A DNA stretch of 64,000 nt from Phytoseiulus persimilis (taxonomy: Eukaryota > Arthropoda > Arachnida > Mesostigmata > Phytoseiidae), in assembly GCA_037576195.1 (NCBI GenBank), contig CM075102.1, positions 13,140,745 through 13,204,744 of the forward strand, read 5' to 3'. Both the position numbers and the translations under genes were made by a program. Shown in pieces: positions 21,331-32,847 of this stretch; positions within the stretch are counted from its first letter, which is position 1; the number at the start of each line of letters is the position of its first letter. A model generated the notes under the pieces. The model worked only from the letters and a program-made list of their open reading frames with translations, made no database searches and was not told the origin of the DNA.

Positions 21331-21636
21331 TGCCTGGAGACGACGGCTACTGAATGAAAACGACAATTCTGGTGGACAGAATGTTTGGCTCCCCCAACAC
21401 ACTGAAGTTTTATTCCGGCTTTAATAGTCACTGACAGGGGAGAGTTACACGGCGAGCACTGACGTTTGACGTCAGTCTACAGGCGTCCGATTTCTATCTC
21501 AGTGATCCACAGTAACGCCTGTGCGCGGTTGATCATGCTCAAAGTTCACTGACGCTTCGCTTGCTCGAATGGCGTCTTCCCTGATTACCAAAACTGTGCC
21601 GACGACTGCTCTGGGTAAAACATCAAATACTCAACA
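21331..21636 (-). repeat. 5' LTR of Copia element B
   Basis: 306 bp, TGTTGAGTATT... start on the minus strand; partner of 12489-12794 with about seven substitutions. Confidence 0.93.
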
Positions 21637-22425
21637 GGATTGGCACCGCCAGCTTTGTGGCCGGGACATGAGAATGCGATATAGATGAGTCATAGGGTTC
21701 TTCCTCGAACTTTCACCGGTGCTCTCTGAGAGCGCTTCAGATCTCAAGAGCAGCCAAGAATGACGATTCCCATGTCGATTGCTTCGGTCTACTTATAATG
21801 AAGGATCTCCCATTCTCCGGTAGTCTCGCCTTGGAAAGAGGGAGCTACCAAGCTGATCGCTGCTCCCCATGCTCTGGCTCAATAGCTAGCGGTATGAATT
21901 CTGAGCACGAACCCGAATCCGCGAGGGCCCAGACGCGTGTCGATTATTCCATCTCCTTGAAAATCGAGGTGCGGTTTCCGAACTTCAGAAGCGGCCACCA
22001 GCGCCTTCTGGCGAAATTCCCAAGATGGACACAGCGCTTGGAAACTAAAAAGTTGTCGATAAACTTCCCTCGTGAACGAATGTAGCGGTATCTGCTGCTC
22101 CAAACGTGAATGCCGTGACTCCTTTTCTCACTCGAAAGTCGATTGAAGGACTTAACCAACCCCCGTGAATCATCAATGGGCATGATGATTTAAGGATTGA
22201 ACTACGGGGCATATCTCGACTTCAGGCAGACACCGCAGATACGCAGGAGCACGGCAATGTTATAATTCGAGACATACTCCAGTGTAGTCAATCCATTGGG
22301 AGGGCTGTCTGAAGAACAAATTCATAGAAGCAGTTGGCCGAATTCCCGTACGGCAACGGAGAGCTTTTCCAAAAAAATGGTCAGTCATCGCCGGAGCTTG
22401 GATGGCTCTAGAGGTAGGACGGTTA
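21637..22425. other. No recognised gene
   Basis: Short ORFs only; no repeat or RNA recognised. Confidence 0.4.
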
Positions 22426-23127
22426 CTATTCCTTCACTGTTTCCTCTCCGGCGTTGTACAGCGCTGCTGAAATCCACGTGCCCCAGCGTGTTACTACGGG
22501 CTCGGCAGGCATCGCGAGATCGGGTGCTGCGCTTCGGAAAGTGCGGATGCGGGACGGGCACTTTACAAATGCCTTCTTCACGTTAGCGACCAGATGGTCT
22601 ACGGCAGGAAATAATATTCGGACTTCCTCGCATACACGGTGCACCGCGTGGGCCAAGCAAGTTACGTGAACCATCTTCGAGAAGAGACCCTTCAGACCGT
22701 CGACGGCTTTTTTCATGTAAGATGCCCCATCAGAAACAAAGAGCCCACAAAAAAACTTTGTCATGGCAGATCTCTTGTGGCCACAACACACGGAGAGAGT
22801 TCATGAAAGCTTGCGCGACCGATGCATGGTTTGTACGTTCCACAATTTCTGATGCTATCAGGAAGGGGGTTGAGGGTGCTTCTGACGAGAGACAACCGAT
22901 TATTGTGTTGACGACGTATTGGCCCTTTGCGTCTGTGGTCTCGTCCATCTATATCCAGATACGATTCGCACCGACCTCGGTACGGATCCTCAGGATAGTT
23001 GCATCGTAGAGCCTGTTGAGATAGTTTTTCCGGAGCGTGGTATGGTCCGGGAGCTTCTGATTGGAATACTTCTCTAAGAAATTCCGGAAAGACTGATGCT
23101 GCACTTTGTACAGTGGTATGTTGCACT

Positions 23128-23843
23128 CAGGGCTGTGCGCCGCGTCACGGATTCGCCGGCGTTTCGGCGCGCCGAGCCAGACAGCGCGCCGCCGCCGCAT
23201 TGTTTTCATGGCGGCGCTTCATGGATTCGAGCCCGAATACCAGGGTTGCTAAGACAAATCACGACGAGGCGGAATTGACTGCTACGTATATTTTCTTCTC
23301 CCCCGCTTTTGATTTCATTGATACTTCGCCGCGTGAACTCCGGCGTCGGGAACCAACTAAAGAGATTCAGTTCTCAGTGATCGCTCCACGAACGTCGGCA
23401 TATTAGACATATCCATGAATTCGAAGTGTCAGGCTCTGAGCTGAAGGTTTGAACGATGTGTTCATGGAGACGGGGTCTTATGAGTGGTCCGTTCCGGCTA
23501 GAGGAATTCGACTATGTTCGCGTGATCATCGAAAAATACTGGACGGGTTCAGAACCTAGTTTAGAACACCCGTCTCTGCGAGACGGGTTTCTCACACTTG
23601 GCAAAATGTACATGGTCGACGAATGGTTGACGAGCGGCTCCGAGGAATGTTTGAAAATCAATTTTGAGGAATGGTTGACAATCAATTTCGAGGAATGGTT
23701 GACAATCAATTCCGAGGAATGGTTGACAATCAATCGCCGCGACACTTCCGGTCCGCCACTGTTCGCCGTTGCGAGCGTCGCCGCTGTGTGTGTTTCCAGT
23801 CCTTCGCCACCGCCGTCGGAAATACCCGCGGCGCACACCTCTG
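23128..23843. mobile_element. hAT-type MITE inside the hAT transposase pseudogene
   Basis: Inverted ends CAGGGCTGTGCGCCGCG and complement of CAGAGGTGTGCGCCGCG (17 bp, 2 mismatches); 8-bp target duplication GTTGCACT at 23120-23127 and 23844-23851. Removing it and one duplication rejoins the transposase frame across the glutamate-cysteine-asparagine codons seen at both edges. Confidence 0.9.
23625..23735. repeat. 27-bp minisatellite inside the MITE
   Basis: About four to five direct units of gaggaatggttgacaatcaa type with small differences. Confidence 0.85.
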
Positions 23844-24221
23844 GTTGCACTCCACAAGCATCTGGCAGAGGTCCATGCTGAAAGAGTTCTCCTTGCTCGA
23901 GAGCTCCAGAAAGTTTGCCAGCAGACAAACGCTTTGATTGCTGCTCCCTCTACGTCGCAAGCGATCCCGATGAAGAGCACTATCTATATGCTGTTGCACG
24001 TGATATTTGTTCTCGCCGTTGATGGGCTTCTCACAAATTTTGCAGGTCAAGATTCGTCCGTCGGTCGTGAGCGATTCTGCTCCGAACTCCCTCACATAGC
24101 GTTGCAGCCTTTGACTCGACATGCTCCGTTGGACATGTCGCAATCTGACAAGGAGGAGACGCTCGTGCAGAAACCACGAGCGGGGCACTGAGGGAACTTC
24201 GGAGGAAATGAGGAACTTCAC

Positions 24222-24879
24222 AGAGCTGACCAGAAGTTTAACGTTTGAAACGTTGACCGTTTTTCGAGTTTCCGCGGCTAACGTTCAGAATGGCTCCCCA
24301 GAGGGTGCGGCTTGCTTGTCATGCACTCGCCAACGAATACATAGAATGAGCTCGTAAATGTCGTCCGAGGAGCGATGCGTCGTCGAGGAGGATGATGAAG
24401 TTGAGTAGTTGAGATCGTCACCGATTCACCAATTAATACGAGGCGGAGGACCCAGGCCACAGAAGTAAGGACTCGTACCGCCTCCTAGACTCCTACCCTG
24501 TGAGCATGCCGCACTCTCTACCAAACTCGTAGGGGAACAGTATGATGCAGCAGCCCATATCACCCGCTCTCAGTCTTACTTAGAGCTCTGCGCCAAGCCG
24601 ACGTTTGGAAGCCTACGATTCATTCGAATCGCCATTCCGTCTCCGTCTAATTCTGCTTCTGGCATGATTCTCGTATCCTGCCTCCTGACGGGGATGTTGC
24701 GTTTTTTCACCACAGATACTGGAAAGGAAAGCTAGAATAGGCGAAATGCCTTAGAAATCTCAAGAATAGGCGAAATGTTGGGATGGACGTTGTAATAGGC
24801 ACTTTCAGGCATTTTAGGCATACTGCCCGAACATCCAATCTCTAGTGATGACATCGCAGGACTTCTAAGGCTTGAAAAA
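24222..24879. other. No recognised gene
   Basis: AT-richer spacer with an imperfect repeat (aataggcgaaatg at 24736 and 24765). No coding evidence. Confidence 0.4.
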
Positions 24880-25640
24880 TATAAGTGTGATTCTCTCCTG
24901 CCCGCTCGTTGGCGTATGTTCCTCAACCCGTTCGACATCATTCAGGGGCAATCAGAATTGACCAATCGAACCCTCCTTCCAGCCCCACCTAAGTTCTGGA
25001 CTCCGAATCCTACGGAACCGTGAGTCTGTGAACGAATTCTGGATATTCCTCTTGCTCCATGAAATTCGCGATCTAGAGGATATAGAATCTAACTCAATCT
25101 CGTATTTCTTCGGAGTCTCTGTAATCTCGGTGGCCGAGGATGGTATTCCCCCACCGATGTCGAAGCCGTGGCAGAGCCAATTTTCCTCAACTTGTACGGC
25201 GACAAATCCTCAGCGAAAGAGAGACATGTCAGGAAATATGTCAGAGAAGTCGTACTGGGCGTTGAAGAGGGAGCTGGAGGAAACTCTTGGACTGTCAGAT
25301 ACCAAGGCAGAAATCTTGGCTGACAGCTTTTGGCCGCCGATGGAGGGAGCGCGAGGAATCGGAGATCGCGAGGATGCGACGATCCCCGGACGCCCCCGGT
25401 GGCGGGTTCGTGTTGGTTGCGCCCAGAGCGGATTGAGGAAACGCATCCTCGACGATGAGCCTGACGTTGAGAAGCGAGCAGCGGCCTCGCAGGAAGGGAC
25501 GAGAAGACTCCAGGAGCAGTTCCGCTAAACGATGAGCAGAGAGATTCTGGGAGTTCAACTCTGATTCTTCCTGAATAGAGCTGAAACAACCTGGAAGGGG
25601 AAAATGGGGTGGCTGAAAGACAGGGAGTGTTAGGTACTTG
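24880..25640 (+). repeat. Repeat family R1, copy 2
   Basis: Same order of segments as 10313-11400: lead with ttggcgtatgttcctcaac, cgtgagtctgtgaacgaatt, then the coiled-coil coding part. Ends a few bases before the TA-flanked composite. Confidence 0.65.
25238..25528 (+). pseudogene. R1 coiled-coil protein, shortened (copy 2)
   Basis: Start chosen at 25238 because the sequence MSEKSYWALKRELEETLG is mirrored in copy 1. It reads through PGRPRWRVRVGCA and the first heptads, then stops early (FR then TAA) compared with copy 1, which continues about 110 residues further. Family unknown; recurrent copy number suggests a mobile-element protein rather than a host gene. Confidence 0.45.
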
Positions 25641-26367
25641 AATATCCCGCGCTAGCAGACGTACAGGGTGGTCAACGTAAGTCGGGAATTTTCGAACCCT
25701 TCCTTCTTTTGGTCATAACTCGGTCAAAAGTGGACCGATCCCGACAATTTTGATCGATAGCTGGAAGAATGGCGCATCTTTTCCAGCTTGATTCGATTGA
25801 ATCGGTTGGAACCTCTCTTTTTTGGGAAGCCGCGGAAAATGCCAATTTTTTTTTTCAAACTTTCTCAAAAAACTGCCCGTGAAATGTCCTAAGTGAACCG
25901 ATCCAGTTCGTCATCATTTTTTTTTAATGCAGCAAAGGATGCCCCTCATTCGCTGAAGAAATGGCGAGGATCGGTCGGAAGCACGAGAAAAGGCGACCGA
26001 TCGCATCAGCATCACAAAAACCACTCATCTTTTGACAAAATCTCGTCCTCGATGCGATTCCCCCCGTATCTCCTTAGGGAAGCCGAATTCGAAAAAACTC
26101 CCGATGGCGAAATTTTCTTAGAATGGTCCAAACTATCCGACGATGACCTTTCCGGGCCGATCCGACAGCTTTTTTTTTTTTGCCGAAAAATCGAGCATCC
26201 CCAATTCTTCGTCCTGGAAGCCTGAAACAGCTCGACACTGCTCGAGTATCAGTCGTGCGTGCGCTACGCAGCAGGGACATGCTTTCGACGAATGGCGCTC
26301 TCGTAACTTGAGCACCGGAGCTCGTCTGCTACGGTGGAAACATCAACCATTTTGAGAAGAGCACGTG

Positions 26368-26983
26368 CTCCACGAAACACGTTGAGAAGTCTTACCAAGT
26401 GTCTCTTGCCATGTCGAACTTCTGTGATCTATAGAAATGGCCGAAGCTGGACCCAGCAGAAACCATTCAGTGGAAGAGATGTACCGCCATGCGGTTCTTG
26501 CTCTGCTATCGGGCGGCGAGACTCCCCAAGAAGTCATCGCATTTACCGGATACTCGAAGTCCATGGTTTACCGAGTGAAAGCTGAGTGGGACCGGTCACA
26601 AGATCTGGTGCAGCTTCTATCCAAGGGAAGAAAACGTGAACGCAAGAACTCGGTGCGGACCCGTGAGCTCATCGTTTAACGAGATGTTTGGTGTCTCTTC
26701 GATTGCTTCGTCAACCGCATCGATGAGCTCACGGGTCCGCACCGAGTTCTTGCGTTCACGTTTTCTTCCCTTGGATAGAAGCTGCACCAGATCTTGTGAC
26801 CGGTCCCACTCAGCTTTCACTCGGTAAACCATGGACTTCGAGTATCCGGTAAAGAACCGCATGGCGGTACATCTCTTCCACTAAATGGTTTCTGCTGGGT
26901 CCAGCTTCGGCCATTTCGATAGATCACAGAAGTTCGACATGGCAAGAGACACTTGGTAAGACTTCTCAACGTGTTTCGTGGAG
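26368..26983. repeat. Fold-back (giant hairpin) carrying a transposase fragment twice
   Basis: Arms of roughly 290 bp are complementary (ctccacgaaacacgttgag ... ctcaacgtgtttcgtggag) around a loop of about 45 bp near 26700. The equivalent position of the right-hand arm of the composite (near 34300) lacks it, so it was inserted or created by inversion-duplication. The right arm has a 44-bp deletion relative to the left. Confidence 0.85.
26437..26679 (+). pseudogene. Tc1/mariner-type transposase N-terminal HTH fragment
   Basis: 80 codons with SVEEMYRHAVLALLSGGETP, QEVIAFTGYSKSMVYRVKAEW and a basic KGRKRERKNSV stretch, the helix-turn-helix and linker of Tc1/mariner-type transposases. The opposite arm of the fold-back encodes the same segment (26862-26617 on minus) and adds IDAVDEAIEETPNISL, which continues the family pattern. 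The DDE/D catalytic domain is absent in both. Confidence 0.7.
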
Positions 26984-27244
26984 GGTCTACGTCGGATGAC
27001 CGTAGGACAACATGGCGGCTACAGACGAATTCGAGGGAGAGGAGGAGAGGAGAAGGAAGTCTTGGTTGCCGCGGTTTCCAAAAATGTAGGGTGCTAGCAG
27101 TCAGGCGAGGACGACGGTGCAGCCGGCGCCAGGCTTCACCCCGAGGTTTGCGATTGCTGTACCCGACTCCACAAGAATGGAAGACTCGGCTCTCCAGGAT
27201 TTTGTTTCAAAAGCAAATTTACCGAAACGAATCCGGTATGCATA

Positions 27245-28037
27245 CAGTGGCGGCCAATAAAATGGAGCCACCCTCAGAAAATGGAGCTACTTCCCAAGCA
27301 TACATAGCTCTTCTAAAATGTCCCAAATGTCGATGATAAAAAAAGTCATCCTGTAGAGCAAGAAGGGATTTTCCCGATGCAGACAGCATGCTCGAGAGTG
27401 ATATCCCCCATAGTGGAGGAAATCGACTCCGAAGCACTTCCGAAGGACAAGAAGTTGGCTCTATTTTCTTGACCCATGACCGACCCAGGCAGAAACATCC
27501 CAGTAACGACCCAGTAATCCCATCCTGGGAAACGAACGAAAAATCGGAAGCTCTATTCTTGTGGTACAATATGATGTACTCATCAGTGCGCGCAGCCACC
27601 GACGTTGTGGCGTTTGTTTTTCTTTTCAATGGAGAGGACATCGATAAATCGTGCGATTTTGGAAGAAACTAATGCTAGACTCGTTGCTGCTCGAAACCTG
27701 GTCCCCCGTTCGAGCGGACGATGATAGCGTTTTGTCACAAAAACTCCACAAGACCATGGCGTCCTTGGAAATTTTCGGGAATCGATCTCGAAGCACTTCC
27801 CGACTCATCGAAGTTTGGAAACGACCTAACAAAATCAGGACACTGGCGAACTTCGAAGTCGATTCCTTCCTCTATGAAGAGAATTTTTCCCGGGAATACT
27901 TCGAATCCGGAAGCTCTCCCCTTCATCCACAAGATGCTCTTTTCATCATAGGAATTCGAGGACTTTCAGAACAGCTATGAATGGTTGGAAAGGGGCTGCG
28001 ATCTCCGAGGGTGGCTCTATTTCATTGACCGCCACTG
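27245..28037. mobile_element. TA-flanked MITE, 793 bp
   Basis: Inverted ends of about 31 bp beginning CAGTGGCGGCCAATAAAATG, matched at 28007-28037 with four or so mismatches; TA on both outer sides (27243-27244, 28038-28039). Two internal ORFs (27388-27672, 27651-27980) have no recognised domain. Confidence 0.85.
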
Positions 28038-29670
28038 TAGCTGACAATGAGACTCGATTGAACCGATGATATAGTTTCTGCTATCTTCGATGGAGAAACG
28101 CCTCGAAAAATGTGTTCCGAGAAACGAGGAAGTTCACGATAATTTCCTACAGCACCCCTGGTGAATCCAGGCACGATCGAAGTGGTCAAACTCTCGCTCT
28201 ACGTCACGGTCGATGGTTGAAACGTTGCCTTCGTTGAATCTTCCGTCGATATTTCAAAAACCAGGGGCAAATTCTGATGAGCTCATGATCTTGGGAAAAA
28301 CAGGCTCATGGATTTCGAGTCCAAACGCAACCTGCATTTCAGCGACAAGATGAGCACTCGAAAATAATCGAATTGAGGGTCTGAGCTCGATCCATGCTAA
28401 GGTGGATCCCAGTGCTGAGTGAGCCAAGACAGGCGCATCGCTGAAGGTGCGAACGTTCACGAACCAACGTGGTCTCGATGTCGCACATCGCGACCCTGCT
28501 GCTGTGATTCACAAGAGATGACCAGTCAGTTCGAGTGATTCCGAGCAAACGTGTCAGACAGCGTCTCTTCGCCAGTTGCTTCGGTTCCGATGACCATGTA
28601 GATCGCAATATCGCACGAAGCCAAACGCTTCTCCCTGGGATGAAGACTCGAAGCATCGGAAAGTCGGAGGATGTTGCGGCCATCGCGAAAACGTGCGGAG
28701 CTCGTCGAACCACCGTGTACAAAATTGGAAGCTATGCTGACTCGATCCGACAACAGGCAATTCGAGGGAGCAGGCGCAAATGGTGCAGAACCCCCGGTGA
28801 ATGCTTCCGATCAGCGGTGAGTTTTTGAAACGAGGAGCAAAGTCGATCGCCGCAGTCATGAGTGTCAGCTAAGACGATCCACGTCGGGCGACGGGGTTCC
28901 GGGATCCGTGAGTCGGTACGTACTTCCAACGAAACACATATGCGGTGGTTCGGGAACAATCAAACGATGACATCGAGGAGTGGACATAGCGTCACCGTCC
29001 GACAATATTGACATGAAACGTGAGCGGAATATACGCCGCGGATGAAACTGAACTTCCTACAGGATGATCCCGACTCAGACCGCTCCAACCGGAATTCGAG
29101 ACTGTTACAGTGGCGAACGGAGGTTTCAAGAATTGAAACTCGTCAGGAACCAATGGCGATTCACCATGTCAACGAAGAGATTCCCGAACACAGCCATACT
29201 GTTTGTAGAGCGAACCATTACGAATGAGTTGCACTCCGACAATGCAATTGAAGAACTCGCAGCTCTCGAGATGAGGAAAATTACGGTCCTAGAAGAAGTA
29301 CTCGTGAGGTGATGGAAGCGTACACAGCAGGTCATCTACACCTGCGATTCGAACTCATCCAAGGGGACCTTCAGGAGGCATGAAATCATAGGTCCACCTT
29401 TGGCATCATGGAGGATCGGTGCACCTCTGTACGGAGTTTGCGCCTCGGAATTCCCTCCGGCTGCTTGGGAAGTTCCAAGTTCAGCGTTAATTCTATGAAA
29501 ACACCTCGTGGTCGGAGTTCCATCCCGGAATCATGTTTTCGGATACGACAGTCTCCGACGCGACGTCCGGTTAGCTCCACCCCCCTGAATGCCGCCGACG
29601 CGCGCAACTGTCGTTTATCGAGTACGCGCGGACCGTTAGCATTCGTGCATCGGTTTGGCTTTCTTAGAAA
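28038..29670. other. No recognised gene upstream of the MULE gene
   Basis: Short ORFs only; may hold the promoter and terminal repeat of the MULE, which I could not identify. Confidence 0.4.
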
Positions 29671-32238
29671 ATGCAGCGTGCAGGTGAATTCTTATATGAG
29701 TGTGACGCCCGCAGGAGCGGCAGTAAAGTCTGGTGTGATCCTCATGGTCGATATCAGGTCGACAATGAAACCGGGGTTCCGGAATTTTTTTTCCATAAGG
29801 AAAATGATTCGAGGAACCCGGGAGCAATCATCGTCAGGTGCAAGAAAGCACGAAAGTGAGTACTCCTCCCCATTCAAAGTTGGCACCACAATCGTACGAG
29901 GCGGAGCACGTACCCAGGATGTGAATCGCGAAGCGTCCGCCTTCCGAAGCCTCGAATATCGAGTTTCCCTTCCAAGAATCTTTTTGTTCCCAGTCCTGAC
30001 CGATGCCGTGTGAGGGCTAAGATCACAACGGACGGACAAATCGTGTCGCTGACAGGTTGGCACAATCATAGAGGCGAATACGGTGGACACGCTCAGAGTG
30101 TGTACTCAGCAAGAGGAGATTGGATTCGGTCGCTTCGAGAAGATCCCCGCCGCTCCTCCACGGATGCAATCCTCGAGCAACGCAGAAGGTAGCACTCAAA
30201 CTCTTTCCTCCATTCCGATTCGTGTCTTACGTCCTTCTTCATGGATCCTCCTGATCGATTCCTATTTCTCACTCAATCATTCTTCTCAGGCTCCCTATGG
30301 CAGCTGCCGCGCAGATAATACCCGAAAAGCATCTCCGAACGGCCCAGAAGCAATCCGCTTCAGCGTTGCCAGCGAAGGTCCAGAGTCTCCAGCAGCTCCA
30401 TGAGATGATTGCGACCCGCATCCTTCCAGGGTATACGATCACCACCGATGGCGGAAGAATGCTCAGTTTCTTTTGTCCAAATCGGGGGAGCGTTGTTCTC
30501 ACCACGAGAAGACAGCTGAGGTATCTTTCCGAAGCCGTGATGTTCCACTGCGATGCTACTTATCAGGTCGCTCCGGGGAACAAACTGTTTTGCAAGCAGC
30601 TCCTAACCTTCCACGCAAACTGGAACGGTTATGTGAGTTCGATTCCAATACTTCACATGAGATTGACACAATTGATCGCTACCTCAGCTAGATTGCATCC
30701 CTACCGCATATTGATCAACTGTGATGACATCTATTCGTTTCAGGTCGGAATGATTGGTTGCGCATTAATGAACTCCGCCGACACGGAGGCATACCGTGAA
30801 GTTTTCCGCGCCCTGAGGAACGAAAGTCCCGGCAACGTTTGTTTGGCCTACATGGGTGACTTTGATGCCGCAATGAGAGCAGCTGTTCGCCTCGAGTTTC
30901 CTGAGGCTCCGATAAACGGCTGCTTATTCCATTTTTCGCAAGCACTGATCCGAAAGGCCAGCTCTCGAGACGTGAATCTTGCCCGAGAGATCCGACAGGA
31001 GCTGGGTGATGTATACAAACGTTTTGTAGCCTTCACCGCGTTGCCTTTGCTCCCGGCAGAACACATTCGTGATGTTTTCCGAGAACTTGCCCAGGAGGCT
31101 TGTCATGTTACTCATCGGGTGAGCATGGAGCAGTCAGAGTCTTATCCAGTATACGATTCACAAAACACTGGAAAACTGATGCGATTCCCCACCTTGGATG
31201 TTTTTCATCATGGTGTACTCACGTTTTGCAGCTGGACCCCGTGATTGAATATATCGAAACATACTGGTTGGGCGTCGTTGACACGGAAGATCTATCAGTG
31301 TTCCGAGCAATCAGCAGGACGAACAACGCTGTAGAGTCAAGCAACGCGAGTCTCAGTCGAAGACTTGGGGTGAACCCGTCCACGTGGAACGTGATAAGTG
31401 CGTTCTTGTGGAGTTGATCAGTCATTTCTGCCTTGACTCTCCCATCAGCCAGTTCCTGTGGAATCTTGATCAAGTTCTCAAGTTGCATTGTTTTACAGAA
31501 GCCGTTTGTGACACTTTCCATGACGTCGCCATAGACTTCAATGCTTTCTCGGCGGGAGCTCGAAACATCCGGTCGAGGCCGAGCCGTGCTACTTGCACCA
31601 ACGAAACTCGGATACAGAGAGCATGGGACCTGCTAGAGCAAGGAGATTTGACTCCGCGCGAGTTCATAGACCGCGTCAAGTACAGAACCGGTGGTGGTGA
31701 GTGACTGAAGGCCTCGCTGCAATGATCATTTGCATGTGGTCTGGGACCGCTGGATCAAGCGGCGAATCCCTGTGACGAATCGACGAACCAATGAATCTAA
31801 CAAAACTCCCGCGCTCTTGCAGCTGCTCACCGCCATGGTATGGTTCCGGAGAACGACGCGCCAGTCGACTACATTCCAATGCCCGCGGACCAAGACATCC
31901 CAGCTCCTCCTGTCGCCCCAGATGTAGCAGACGTCGTGGACCAGGGTACTGTCGCTTCCATCCCAACTCCTCTCGACCATGATTACCTGCAAGCTCCTAC
32001 TCCAGTCGAAGATCGAGAGACGGTTGCGCGATCCGCGGTCGAGGATGATTCCGTCATCTCCTTCGCTCATCTCGACCACGACTATCTCGGGGCTCCTCTT
32101 GATGACCTCAACCAAGGGGCGATGCATCAAATCGACGGGGAGAACAATATTCCTCAGGTTCCAGAAGACGACTTCACGTCAGAACTGGATGAAGCCGTAC
32201 TTTTCCGAGCCCTCGAACACGGTCATGTCATTCTGTAG
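29671..32238 (+). CDS. FLYWCH-MULE transposase gene, six exons
   Basis: Exons 29671-29855, 29994-30188, 30290-31118, 31232-31397, 31499-31696 and 31823-32238; all GT...AG, all five junctions keep the frame, giving 662 residues without a stop. Residues about 1-90 resemble a FLYWCH zinc finger (VRCKK ... CRVRAKITTDG ... GWHNH). The MULE catalytic core follows: D in FHCDATYQVAP (about 215), D in YMGDFDAAMRAAV (about 317), the CLFHFSQAL signature, and E in RTNNAVESSNASLSRRLG (about 436). The last exon adds an acidic, Pro/Asp-rich tail of about 138 residues. An acceptor-like TTTCTTAG lies just before the ATG, so an upstream exon is possible. It looks intact; either a live Mutator-like transposase or a domesticated one. 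Confidence 0.85.
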
Positions 32239-32847
32239 AGCTACTGGTGGCGTCCAGTGAGCCATACTTGCAGGCCCGGTTCCGCCGTCCAACGTGAAAT
32301 CCGTCGTTACCAGAAGCCCACTGAGCTCTCGATCTGCAACTCGCTGCTCCGACGTCGTCCAAGACGAAAAAAAAGGCCCTTTTCAGGGCCACTAAGTCAT
32401 GAGAGATCACGGTCCCCGAGTATCGTCCACTCTGGGGAAAGCTTTACTCGTTGAGTTCGTTTAACTCGTCGAGAGCGTATACGCAAGGAGAAAGCTATCC
32501 GCCGTTGACAATCTTCCGTTGGTACCATGATATTCCTTTTGCAATATTTCCATCCTGAAGTTGACATTGGTGACGACAACCGCGACAACTGACATTCCAC
32601 CGGAGCTCCCTCTCTCTCTTCCCAACAACTTAACCTGAGTCATTTTCTCGTTCGAATTCCGTGGCTGTCGTGGACCAGACGTGAGTGCGCGTCGACTGCT
32701 CATGGTTTGAACTGCGAGCTGACCTGCTCCATGAGATTAGTTCCTGAACCAGAATGTCGCTTTTACTGACGTCTACGGACTGACTAACGACATACTCCCG
32801 TATTTATTGACGTATGAGACGGGCCTCTTTTTCATGAAACAAGAATG
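32239..32847. other. No recognised gene
   Basis: A minus-strand ORF (32703-32461) is short and unassigned. Contains a small inverted repeat gagttcgtttaactcg near 32452. Confidence 0.35.

Larger units (their letters stand above)
12489..21636 (-). mobile_element. Copia element B, both LTRs present, minus strand
   Basis: Bounded by two 306-bp direct repeats beginning TGTTGAGTATTTGATG on the minus strand. Order on the minus strand: 5' LTR, gag remnant, protease stub, integrase, RT, RNase H, LINE insertion, Env-like gene, two genes on the opposite strand, polypurine tract, 3' LTR. By eye I count about seven LTR mismatches, so the insertion is not recent. I see no matching target duplication (agact left, ggatt right). 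Confidence 0.92.
22426..24221 (-). pseudogene. BED-finger hAT-type transposase, broken
   Basis: On the minus strand: a BED/CGGBP1-like zinc finger near 24125-23960 (CKICEKPINGENKYHVQQH...H), then, after the MITE at 23128-23843, residues NIPLYKVQHQSFRNFLEKY, a TAG at 22949-22951 just before MDETTDAKGQY (hAT catalytic region; DETTD typical), then a frameshift near 22760 and FVSDGASYMKKAVDGLKGLF, CLAHAVHRVCEEV and VVTRWGTW. This domain order is that of hAT-like transposases and their domesticated CGGBP1 relatives. With a MITE, a nonsense codon and a frameshift it is inactive. I did not find the transposon ends. Confidence 0.8.

Noticed and set aside
23512..23928. Repeated NHSS peptide ORF on minus
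   Set aside because: Translation of the 27-bp minisatellite inside the MITE.
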